Origin: an uncultured Bacteroidia bacterium
GTDB lineage: Bacteria > Bacteroidota > Bacteroidia > Bacteroidales > Prolixibacteraceae
Direction of reading: 5' to 3'
Length of the DNA stretch: 42,694 nt
NCBI GenBank assembly: GCA_903923905.1
Contig: CAIXZH010000031.1
Location: 1 to 42,694 of the forward strand
Position numbers and translations under genes: made by a program. The notes beneath the pieces were generated by a model, which was not told where the DNA came from, ran no database searches, and saw only the letters and a list, made by a program, of their open reading frames with translations. Shown piece by piece: positions 11,101 to 18,266 of the stretch (position 1 is its first letter; each line of letters begins with the position of its first letter).

Positions 11101-11283
11101 CGCAGGAAAGAAGACCGGCCTATAATAATCGCAATGACTGCCAATGCAATGCAGGGTGACAGAGATAAATGCATCGAAGCTGGAATGGATGACTATATGT
11201 CTAAACCAATAAAAATAAATGATTTAATCAGAGTGATCAATTTTTGGGGAGAAAAAATATTTCCTAATTCAAAATCTGTTTAA
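8155..11283 (+). CDS. Hybrid histidine kinase (CHASE4-HAMP-GAF-HisKA-HATPase-REC-REC)
   Basis: A 1042-residue membrane sensor. Helices at about 6-24 and 248-271 enclose a CHASE4-like extracytoplasmic domain (a QLLSDYSNWDEM motif near residue 62). Next come a HAMP segment, a GAF-like domain (about 340-505), HisKA with phospho-acceptor His535 (SHEIRTPMNG), and an HATPase domain with N-box (NLVSNAIKF), DTGIGIP and GGTGLGLAI. Two receiver domains follow: REC1 with Asp823 (LDMQMPVMDG) and REC2 with Asp965 (MDIQMPEMNG) and a YMSKP lysine motif. No HPt or DNA-binding domain is fused. The free HPt protein at 26772 is the obvious relay partner. Being embedded among glycosyltransferase genes suggests it senses or controls EPS production. 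Confidence 0.92.
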   Translation: MNIRNKILLLFFSTVIILASVLLFYRKMQEQQHALIIKSATEQLGVLMNTAINLQSDQLDQLLSDYSNWDEMDYLHKPNQEWAKDNIGSIIKSFKLYNVSVYNQDFKLIYGYGNQPGGILNDSAIRNNMINLILKKEHIHFFKAASEGLQEISAASIHPSTDTSHVTPSAGIFFITKCWDAKFLETISQNTGSTIYFSRTALGTNQLIENDSITVSKELLSWDNQRIGNLIIKKPYKVISNYHKVNDLLFNCLGLFLLFLVSIFFMLLYRWIRRPLKIISDSLANNDTSKLEILEKSKNEFSQIAGLISIFHHQKLELEHENAEINLMQQKLIQQKRVLQGMAMASNHLLTNENFDIAIHDALEAVGTAAEIDRIFIYKNVLDPDSGKRKAIKVDEYIKSAIKAFVDTNEVDEIYYTDQADGWYMPLLNGKTIKGLAHEFRDDIRLVFENQMIKSMMIVPVIDPKMKYFWGVVAFADCSTEHVWTTAEETVLSMLAEDIGGAIRRQLSQEKLMEAVEMAKTADRAKSEFLASMSHEIRTPMNGVIGMTSLLLLSELSLTQREYVNIIENSGESLMNIINEILDFSKIESGRMELEETSFDLRLCIEDVLDLMAPKALEKHIDIIYYIDPNVHQYIFGDGFRLRQIIVNLVSNAIKFTEKGDILIYISLVTKKAEDVVLEFSVKDTGIGIPANKIETLFAPFTQVDASTTRKYGGTGLGLAITSSLVKLMNGKIGVISQEGKGSDFRFTIQTRFTTPDQEIDHIYKSLQSLPGKSILIVDDNATNRRILSLQCEYWGIKTTICESGTEVLGILENNHFDAGILDMQMPVMDGIMLAREIRKKLTNDQLPLIMLTSVGFNTEADELKKLFSSYVNKPIKHSQLSEILLKIIAPPKIAAIANSPIHEKLNEISKNYPFQILVAEDNLINQKLIRNVFDLLGYKTDIAANGLEALDALKRKNYTLVFMDIQMPEMNGYEATSIIVERRKEDRPIIIAMTANAMQGDRDKCIEAGMDDYMSKPIKINDLIRVINFWGEKIFPNSKSV

Positions 11284-11346
11284 TCGACCGGATTATGCAA
11301 ATATTAAAGATTATTAAGTTGAAAATCCAAATTTAATTGAAAATTT

Positions 11347-12504
11347 ATGAAAATAGGTATCGAAGGACAACGTCTTTTTCGCAAAAAAAAGCATGGAATG
11401 GATATGGTTGCACTCGAATTGATCCGAAATCTGCAGGAAATAGATCATGAAAATGAGTATGTTATTTTTGTTAAGCCAGATACTGACGATACAGTTCTCA
11501 AGCAAACAGATAATTTCAGGATTGTTCAACTTAAAGGTGGATTTTATCCGTTTTGGGAGCAATTCGCCCTGCCTCGTGCTGCAAGAAAAGAGGGATGTGA
11601 ATTACTTCATTGCACCAGTAACACTGCACCTGTTAATACCAAAATACCTTTGATTGTTACGCTCCATGATATTATTTATATGGAAAGCAGTTACCTGAAA
11701 ATTCTTCGGGGAAGCGGTACTCTCTATCAAAAAACAGGAAATATTTATCGCCGTCTGGTCATTCCACGAATCCTTAAAACGAGCAGAAAAATAATTACCG
11801 TTTCCAATTTTGAGAAGAACAGAATCGCCCATTTTTTTGGAATCGCCGGAGACAATCGGTTAACTGCGATTTATAATGGGGTAAGTGAGCACTTTAAACC
11901 CGTTACAGATCTGTCAGAATTGGATCGGGTCAGCGTTAAATATAAGCTTCCTGAACATTTTTTCTTTTTTCTGGGCAACACTGATCCAAAAAAAAATACA
12001 AAAGGAACTTTAAAAGCATTTTCTGATTTTCTTAAATTAACAGGCAGTAACTATCATTTGGTAATGCTCGATTACGATCTTGCAGAACTGGAAAAACTGC
12101 TTACCGAAATAGGGGATAAATCACTGATTAATAGAATAATACTGACAGGATATGTGACCAATACCGATCTGCCGGCAATTTATAGCCAATGTGAAGTATT
12201 TCTCTATCCTTCACTTCGCGAAAGTTTTGGAATTCCAATGCTCGAAGCGATGGCCTGCGGTGTGCCGGTTATTACGTCAAATACCTCATCTATGCCCGAA
12301 ATTGCAGGCAATGGTGCATTCATCATAGATCCATTCAAACCTGATGAAATTACAGAGGCGTTGATTAAACTATTGGAAGATACGGACCTAAGGACCAAAT
12401 TGATCAGCAACGGATATGAACAGGCTGCCCGCTTTTCGTGGAAAGCTATGGCACAAAATGTTCTTCAGGTCTACCGAGAAACGGGAATGAACAATAAATC
12501 TTAG
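11347..12504 (+). CDS. GT4 glycosyltransferase
   Basis: A 385-residue GT-B fold retaining enzyme. It starts with MKIGIEGQRLFRKK and carries YNGVSEHF at the domain junction, the FLGNTDPKKN nucleotide-sugar loop start, and the ExFGxxxLE signature (RESFGIPMLEAMACG, about 295-309) near the C-terminus. Close family members are often mannosyl- or rhamnosyltransferases; the donor is not readable. It follows the hybrid kinase after 63 nt and precedes a second GT-B enzyme by 11 nt. Confidence 0.85.
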   Translation: MKIGIEGQRLFRKKKHGMDMVALELIRNLQEIDHENEYVIFVKPDTDDTVLKQTDNFRIVQLKGGFYPFWEQFALPRAARKEGCELLHCTSNTAPVNTKIPLIVTLHDIIYMESSYLKILRGSGTLYQKTGNIYRRLVIPRILKTSRKIITVSNFEKNRIAHFFGIAGDNRLTAIYNGVSEHFKPVTDLSELDRVSVKYKLPEHFFFFLGNTDPKKNTKGTLKAFSDFLKLTGSNYHLVMLDYDLAELEKLLTEIGDKSLINRIILTGYVTNTDLPAIYSQCEVFLYPSLRESFGIPMLEAMACGVPVITSNTSSMPEIAGNGAFIIDPFKPDEITEALIKLLEDTDLRTKLISNGYEQAARFSWKAMAQNVLQVYRETGMNNKS

Positions 12505-12509
12505 AGGAG
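12503..12509 (+). promoter_or_regulatory. Shine-Dalgarno-like site before the GT-B gene
   Basis: An AGAGGAG stretch lies just upstream of the ATG at 12516, overlapping the stop codon of the preceding gene. Most starts in this window have only AT-rich leaders, as is usual in Bacteroidota, so this one stands out and supports the ATG choice. Confidence 0.5.
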
Positions 12510-12515
12510 CCAGTC

Positions 12516-13706
12516 ATGATACAAAACCGGGATATAATTATAATTGGAATTCAGGCATGGGATATCGAGATTGGAAGCAACTGTAAAAACATCGCCGAAG
12601 AATTCGCAAAGAAAAACCGTATTCTTTATGTTAATTCTGCGTTAGACCGGTTTTCAATGTACCGTCACAGAGCACTTGACAAAATCAGGAAACGGATCGA
12701 TATTGTCAAAAATGGTCAGCCTGAACTTCATCAGATTTCCACAAATCTGTGGAATCTTTATCCTTCATGCCTCATTGAATCAATCAATTGGATTAAATAT
12801 CCAAAATTATTTGACTGGATAAACCGAATTAATAACAATCGGTTTGCAAAACAAATTTCCTGGGCTATTGAAAAACTTGGTTTTAAGAATTATCTTATTT
12901 TCAATGACAGTGATATGTTCCGAAGTTTTTACCTCAAAGAACTCTTGAATCCTCAAATTTATATTTATTATACCCGCGACAATCTTATTGCTGTTGACTA
13001 CTGGAAGAAACATGGAATTCGGCTTGAAGCTCTGCATATGAAAAAAGCAGACCTTGTAGTAGCAAACTCGACTTATCTCGCAATGCTCGCGCAAAAGCAC
13101 AACCCCAATTCATTCTATGTCGGACAGGGTTGCGATGTGAGTTTATTCGACAGCCGGTTAGTGACGATTATCCCTCCTGATATTCAATCTATTTCAAAAC
13201 CAATCATAGGTTATATCGGGGCGCTGTTATCTCTCAGGCTTGATCTTAAAGTTCTTGAATACATCGCCGAAAACAGGCCTGAATGGAGTGTGGTACTTGT
13301 TGGTCCTGAAGACGATACCTTTAAATCAAGCCGATTGCATCAGTTGTCAAACGTTCATTTTTTGGGAAATAAAAAGGGAGATGAACTCCCTTCCTATCTT
13401 AATCACTTTGATGTTGCAATTAATCCCCAGGTATTAAGCCCCGTAACGATTGGAAATTATCCCAGAAAAATTGATGAGTACCTGGCAATGGGTAAACCAA
13501 CTGTAGCTACTAAAACAGAGGCAATGAGCGTGTTTAAAGACTACACGTATCTGGCTGAAAATAAAGATGATTACATTACATTTATTGAACTGGCTCTTCA
13601 GGAAAACAATGAACTGATTAGCCGGCAAAGGGAGGAATTTGCACGACAACATACCTGGGAAAACAATGTACTTGAAATTTCAAATGCGATAGATTCCATG
13701 AAATAG
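12516..13706 (+). CDS. GT-B glycosyltransferase (GT1/GT4-like, TuaH-type)
   Basis: A 396-residue GT-B enzyme. The N-terminus IIIIGIQAWD..IGSN with YVNSALDR, the central IGYIGAL and VLVGPED strands, and a C-terminal NPRK-like NYPRKIDEYLAMGKPTV stretch match the glycosyltransferase group that includes TuaH of teichuronic acid synthesis. The usual ExxxxxxxE pair is less regular here than in the preceding GT4. Unusually for this genome, a good Shine-Dalgarno-like GAGGAG lies 7-8 nt before the ATG. With only 11 nt between the genes, it is clearly translated with its upstream neighbour. Confidence 0.78.
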   Translation: MIQNRDIIIIGIQAWDIEIGSNCKNIAEEFAKKNRILYVNSALDRFSMYRHRALDKIRKRIDIVKNGQPELHQISTNLWNLYPSCLIESINWIKYPKLFDWINRINNNRFAKQISWAIEKLGFKNYLIFNDSDMFRSFYLKELLNPQIYIYYTRDNLIAVDYWKKHGIRLEALHMKKADLVVANSTYLAMLAQKHNPNSFYVGQGCDVSLFDSRLVTIIPPDIQSISKPIIGYIGALLSLRLDLKVLEYIAENRPEWSVVLVGPEDDTFKSSRLHQLSNVHFLGNKKGDELPSYLNHFDVAINPQVLSPVTIGNYPRKIDEYLAMGKPTVATKTEAMSVFKDYTYLAENKDDYITFIELALQENNELISRQREEFARQHTWENNVLEISNAIDSMK

Positions 13707-13808
13707 CCTAGGTTGAGAAATCACAAACCGAAAATGGAAATAATATGATATCACTCCATTAGACGCTTTAAAAAACAATTTAATTAATATGAAATTGGAA
13801 AAGAGACT

Positions 13809-14429
13809 ATGAGCCTTACAGAAAAAATAAAAGCAAATCCAAAACTGAAGCAATTGGTTTTAAATTGCCTGATGCCCAAAAATCAGTCAAGACCAAGGCT
13901 CTGGGTTAAATTATTCTTAAACCCATTTAAACACAAAAGGGGGAAAAATTCCAAAATTTGCAGATTTTCTCGAATTGATGTTATGCCTTTCAATGATTTT
14001 GTACTTGGAAATAACTCTACAATTGAAGATTTTTCAGTCATTAACAATGGTGTTGGAGCTGTTTTAATTGGCGATCGTACGCGGATCGGATTAAGCAACG
14101 TGATTATTGGTCCGGTAACAATAGGCAATGACGTAATGTTTGCCCAGAATATAGTACTATCAGGACTTAATCACGGATATGAAGACATTACAATTGTACC
14201 TCATAAACAACCTGTTACAAAGAAAAAGATAATTATTGAAGATGAAGTTTGGATAGGTGCCAATTCGGTTGTAGTGGCTGGAGTTACCATTGGAAAACAT
14301 TCAGTGATTGCTGCAGGCTCAATCGTCACTAAAGATATTCCTGCTTATTCTGTTGCTGCAGGTAACCCGGCCAGGTTAATCAAACAATATAATCCCGATT
14401 CAGGTATATGGGAAAGGATTCCGAAATGA
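13809..14429 (+). CDS. Hexapeptide-repeat (left-handed beta-helix) acyltransferase
   Basis: A 206-residue protein with repeated [LIV]-G-x4 turns from about residue 65 to the end (IGDRTRIG, IGPVTIGNDV, VWIGANSVV, VTIGKHSVI). It has a loop with a conserved His (LNHGYED, about 118-124) and the AAGNPARLI ending typical of WbbJ/maltose O-acetyltransferase relatives. It probably O-acetylates a sugar of the repeat unit using acetyl-CoA. The N-terminal 50 residues are basic and lack repeats. About 100 nt of gene-free sequence precede it. Confidence 0.82.
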   Translation: MSLTEKIKANPKLKQLVLNCLMPKNQSRPRLWVKLFLNPFKHKRGKNSKICRFSRIDVMPFNDFVLGNNSTIEDFSVINNGVGAVLIGDRTRIGLSNVIIGPVTIGNDVMFAQNIVLSGLNHGYEDITIVPHKQPVTKKKIIIEDEVWIGANSVVVAGVTIGKHSVIAAGSIVTKDIPAYSVAAGNPARLIKQYNPDSGIWERIPK

Positions 14430-14466
14430 GAACTAAATTGCTTATCAAGCGAACTAAAAGTATTGA

Positions 14467-15243
14467 ATGAAGAAAACAGTCACATATATTCGGTATCTAT
14501 TTGATTATCTGATGAATGGTAATTTTGGATTAATCATTCCATCTGTAAAATATGTAATAAATAAGAGTTCACATAGCAAAGACCGGATTACAAAAACCAA
14601 AATTGGTGTTTTCTTTTGCAGGAAAAACACCAATGATTTTCAATTTGCCAATTATTATTATGAGTGGGGTGTCCGAAAATATGTGCTTAATCAGAAGAAT
14701 AAATTTACAGTGTTTATTGATGGAGGTGCCGGAGTTGGGGATTACTCCATTTTACTTTCGAAGTTCAATATCCGTTGCATTGCTTTCGAACCGATGCTAA
14801 ATAATTTTAAAGTATTGCAGAAAAATCTTGAATTAAATGACATAAAATCTAAAGTTGAAGCGTTGCCATTGGGTCTGGGGGATAAAAATTTCTTGGCGCA
14901 GTTTATTTTTAATCCGGTCAACACCGGAGCATCTCACATTTCAGAGAAACCAATTATCGAGGATTCAATTGTTTGCCAGGCTGATATCCGCACTTTTGAT
15001 TCACTGTTATCTTCGCTGAAAATTGAAAAGACTGAAAAGATCTTGTTCAAACTCGATCTTGAAGGGATGGAATTGGAGGCTATTCTTGGGTCATACAATT
15101 TCATCAGCAGTTATCCATATTTGACGTTCCTGATTGAAACGAAACATTCCGGGGAAGCGTTGGTTAAGGAGGCACTGACCAAGATTGCCTCGTTCCAATT
15201 CGGAAAAGTTGACGAGTTTAATATTTTTGCAACAAAAAATTAA
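14467..15243 (+). CDS. FkbM-family methyltransferase
   Basis: A 258-residue SAM-dependent methyltransferase. The SAM-binding motif I is FIDGGAGVGDYS (about 86-97), followed by AFEPMLNNF (acidic loop), LPLGLGD, a TGASHIS segment, and KLDLEGMELEAILG (about 198-211), which is the FkbM-family signature. FkbM proteins usually O-methylate sugars or polyketides; here sugar methylation of the EPS is likely. It lies 37 nt after the acyltransferase and 25 nt before the interrupted GT2. Confidence 0.85.
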   Translation: MKKTVTYIRYLFDYLMNGNFGLIIPSVKYVINKSSHSKDRITKTKIGVFFCRKNTNDFQFANYYYEWGVRKYVLNQKNKFTVFIDGGAGVGDYSILLSKFNIRCIAFEPMLNNFKVLQKNLELNDIKSKVEALPLGLGDKNFLAQFIFNPVNTGASHISEKPIIEDSIVCQADIRTFDSLLSSLKIEKTEKILFKLDLEGMELEAILGSYNFISSYPYLTFLIETKHSGEALVKEALTKIASFQFGKVDEFNIFATKN

Positions 15244-15268
15244 GTAATAAATTAATATACAAAGCCTT

Positions 15269-16459
15269 ATGCTAGTCATTCAAGTAATATTCTGGATAAT
15301 GTTGTTTATTGTATTCTATGCTTATGTTGGCTATGGAATCCTGCTTTATCTAATTGTAAAAATTCGCAGAATATTGGGAATTGCCAAAGGATTGAAGGGA
15401 TTTCCTGAATATGAACCTGAAGTAACTTTATTTATTGCTGCCTACAATGAAAAAGACTTTGTAAGTGAAAAAATCAGAAACTCTCTGGACCTGGAATATC
15501 CGCAACATAAGCTCCACATGGTATGGGTCACCGATGGATCTGATGACGGAACACCAGATTTGTTAAAGCAATATAAAGGTGTTGAAGTACACCATTAACC
15601 GCAACGAAGCGGAAAAATCGGGGCTATGAACAGAGGTATGAAATTGGTTAAAACACCAATTGTTGTGTTCTGCGATGCAAATACCCTATTAGGTAAAGAA
15701 TCAATTCGCAGAATCGTAAATTTATTCAGTAATCCCATTGTTGGCTGCGTTTCGGGTGAAAAACGGATATTTGGAAAAGAGAAGGATGCTGCAGCCGGAG
15801 CCGGAGAAGGGCTTTACTGGAAATATGAATCAACCTTAAAAAAATGGGATGCTGAACTTTATTCTGTTGTCGGAGCTGCCGGAGAGCTGTTTGCCATTAG
15901 AACAGAATTATATCAGGAAGTTGAAAAAGATACTTTACTGGACGATTTTATCATCTCGTTAAGAGTCGCTCAAAAAGGCTATACCATACAATACGATCCA
16001 GAAGCTTATGCAATAGAAACAGCATCTGCAAACGTAAAAGAGGAACTCAAACGCAAGATCAGGATTTCTGCCGGAGGCATTCAATCAGTGGTAAGACTTG
16101 GTTCTCTGCTGAATATCTTCAAATATGGAACATTATCCTTCCAGTATATTTCACATCGGGTGCTGCGCTGGACACTCGCACCCCTTTGTTTGCTTTTTAT
16201 AATTCCAGCCGGAATAGCACTCGCTCTAAACGAAGGAATTTTTGAATTTGGATTTTACAGTGTGCTATGGTGGCTCCAGGTGCTGTTTTATTTTAGTGCC
16301 TTATTGGGTTGGTATCTCGAAAATAAATCTATCCGTGTAAAACTACTGTTCGTACCCTATTACTTTTTCATCATGAATTTATCGGTATTTCTGGGTTTTA
16401 AACGTTACTTAAAAGGCTCTCAATCAGTTAACTGGGAACGTGCCAAACGGGGAAAATAA
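15269..16459 (+). pseudogene. Membrane GT2 glycosyltransferase interrupted by an in-frame TAA
   Basis: Two pieces, 15269-15598 (109 residues) and 15626-16459 (277 residues), lie in the same reading frame, separated by TAA at 15596-15598 and nine codons. Joined, they form one normal membrane GT2 of about 396 residues. The first piece has an N-terminal helix, VTLFIAAYNE and VTDGSDDGT. The nine bridging codons read PQRSGKIGA and continue into MNRGMK, matching the conserved RxGKxxAxNR region of the family. The second piece has FCDANT (DxD-like), a DDF acidic motif, RKIRIS and three C-terminal helices. The stop therefore falls inside the catalytic domain. Loss of function is the simplest reading; restart at ATG 15626 would give only half an active site. 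A base-call error cannot be excluded. The TAA is one substitution from CAA, GAA or AAA. Confidence 0.8.
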
Positions 16460-16475
16460 TCTTCAGATTTCATAA

Positions 16476-18158
16476 ATGAATAAGTGCCGCACCATATTAT
16501 TTCTTTTGCTTTTACTTTCTTCGGTAAAATACGCAGCTGGTCAGACTAATTATACGGTTGCGCCCGATTTACTGACTATTGATGCCAAAAGTATCAGTTT
16601 TGAGAAAGTCAAGCCCGGAGACACCATTTTCTTCAGCCCAGGCAACTATGACCACCTGTTGATCAAAAATTTTCAGGGAGCCCCTGGAAATCCAATAGTT
16701 ATAATGAATGCTGGGGGGGCAGTTATTATTGATACCGATAATTATTATGGAATTTCGATTCAGAATTGCCAGTATTTAAGATTTACAGGCACAGGTGACC
16801 CTAATCAGGCTTACGGATTTCAGATCAAACGGGTTGCCAATGGTGCCGGCATGGGAATTGGTTATTTGAGTTCAGATATTGAAATTGATCATATTGCCAT
16901 TGAAAATACTTTTATTGCAGGCATATACGCCAAAACAGATCCTGACTGCACCCTGGCATCGGTGAGGGGAACTTTTACTCAGTATAATACGATAATTCAT
17001 GATAATTATATTTCCAATACAGGCAATGAAGGTTTATATGTTGGAAGTTCTGAATATTCAGGACAAATGGTTCAATGCGGTACCCAGACAGTTTTGCTAT
17101 TGCCAAGTCTGCTTGACGGTGTGAAAATTTATAATAACACAATTAAATATTCTGGTTGGGATGGGATTCAGGTAAGTTCAGCCTCCAAAAATTGTCAGAT
17201 TTATGACAATACAATCCTCTTCGACAGTCAGACAGGAACTTTAAATCAGATGTCCGGAATATTAATTGGAGGTGGAACAAAGTGTGATTGCTATAACAAT
17301 TTTATCAGCAATGGTAAGGGGGATGGTATTGATTGTCTCGGACTTGGAGGAACTAGAATATTCAATAATATTATTTTAAATGCCGGTCTTAGCTTTATTC
17401 CATCTGACAAAACCCAGATGAAACATGGGGTTTATGTGGGAGATAATTCGTTCCAGAACGACTCGGCTTTTTATATCCAGTTTAATGATATTATCAATCC
17501 AAAATCGGATGGCATCCGTTTTTCAAGCATTAAAAGTAAAAATAGTCTTATAGCATCAAATGTGATCATTAATCCGGGAAATTTCGATTATTATCAAAAT
17601 GGAAATACCAGTTTCAAAGGGATAGATTCATATGTTATGATACAGAATTCTCTGTCAGAGGTAACGCTCCAAAACAATTATATGGCCCGAAATGCCAATT
17701 CAGCGGGGTTTGCTTCTTCGAATATGCAGTCGCCCGAAGATTTTAAATTATTAGCAATTTCTCCATTGATCGACCATGCAGAAGTCGACAAATATATTAA
17801 CTTTGATTTTTCAGGTTCGCCTCGTCCTATCGGATTAGAATCAGATATTGGAGCCTTTGAGTATAATATTCTTTTACCTGTTACAAGCGAAACCGAGATC
17901 CTGGATGATGGAATAAGACTTTTACAAAATCCGGCCCATGAGTTTTTAATCTTCAGTATACCACAAATTGCAGATAATACAATTTACCTGGATATATACG
18001 ATTTAACTGGGAAAAAAATCTCACAGTTAAAAACACAATATTATTCTTCTGAAAATACCACAATTCAGGCCAGTATTTTGAATATCAGTCCCGGAATTTA
18101 TATTTACACAATACGTGCAGGTGAATTTGCAAACTCGGGAAAGTTTATAAAAAAATAA
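16476..18158 (+). CDS. T9SS-exported right-handed parallel beta-helix protein
   Basis: A 560-residue protein with a Sec signal peptide (about 1-22, hydrophobic core FLLLLLLSS, cleavage near YAAGQ). The body has many Asn-rich N-x-I/Y-N-N-x-I strands typical of pectate-lyase-like beta-helices (PbH1 repeats), for example IHDNYISNTG, KIYNNTIKYSG, QIYDNTILF. The C-terminal 80 residues form a type A T9SS sorting domain: LLQNPAHE start, a YDLTGKKI strand, SPGIYIYTI and a basic FIKK end. It should cross the outer membrane by T9SS and be released or anchored at the surface. Beta-helix proteins in EPS loci are often lyases or epimerases; no catalytic residues are recognised here. It starts 16 nt after the GT2 stop, so it is probably part of the EPS operon. 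Confidence 0.85.
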   Translation: MNKCRTILFLLLLLSSVKYAAGQTNYTVAPDLLTIDAKSISFEKVKPGDTIFFSPGNYDHLLIKNFQGAPGNPIVIMNAGGAVIIDTDNYYGISIQNCQYLRFTGTGDPNQAYGFQIKRVANGAGMGIGYLSSDIEIDHIAIENTFIAGIYAKTDPDCTLASVRGTFTQYNTIIHDNYISNTGNEGLYVGSSEYSGQMVQCGTQTVLLLPSLLDGVKIYNNTIKYSGWDGIQVSSASKNCQIYDNTILFDSQTGTLNQMSGILIGGGTKCDCYNNFISNGKGDGIDCLGLGGTRIFNNIILNAGLSFIPSDKTQMKHGVYVGDNSFQNDSAFYIQFNDIINPKSDGIRFSSIKSKNSLIASNVIINPGNFDYYQNGNTSFKGIDSYVMIQNSLSEVTLQNNYMARNANSAGFASSNMQSPEDFKLLAISPLIDHAEVDKYINFDFSGSPRPIGLESDIGAFEYNILLPVTSETEILDDGIRLLQNPAHEFLIFSIPQIADNTIYLDIYDLTGKKISQLKTQYYSSENTTIQASILNISPGIYIYTIRAGEFANSGKFIKK

Positions 18159-18266
18159 AGATTTGAATATCTATATTTTACATATAACAATGAAATTAAA
18201 GATGATAGACACTATCGACATTATATTAATTAGAAAACCTGAAAAATAATACAACTGAGAATCGCA

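Noticed and set aside
15590-15630. Frameshift as the cause of the split GT2
   Set aside because: Both halves and the nine bridging codons are in the same frame; only the TAA interrupts the protein.
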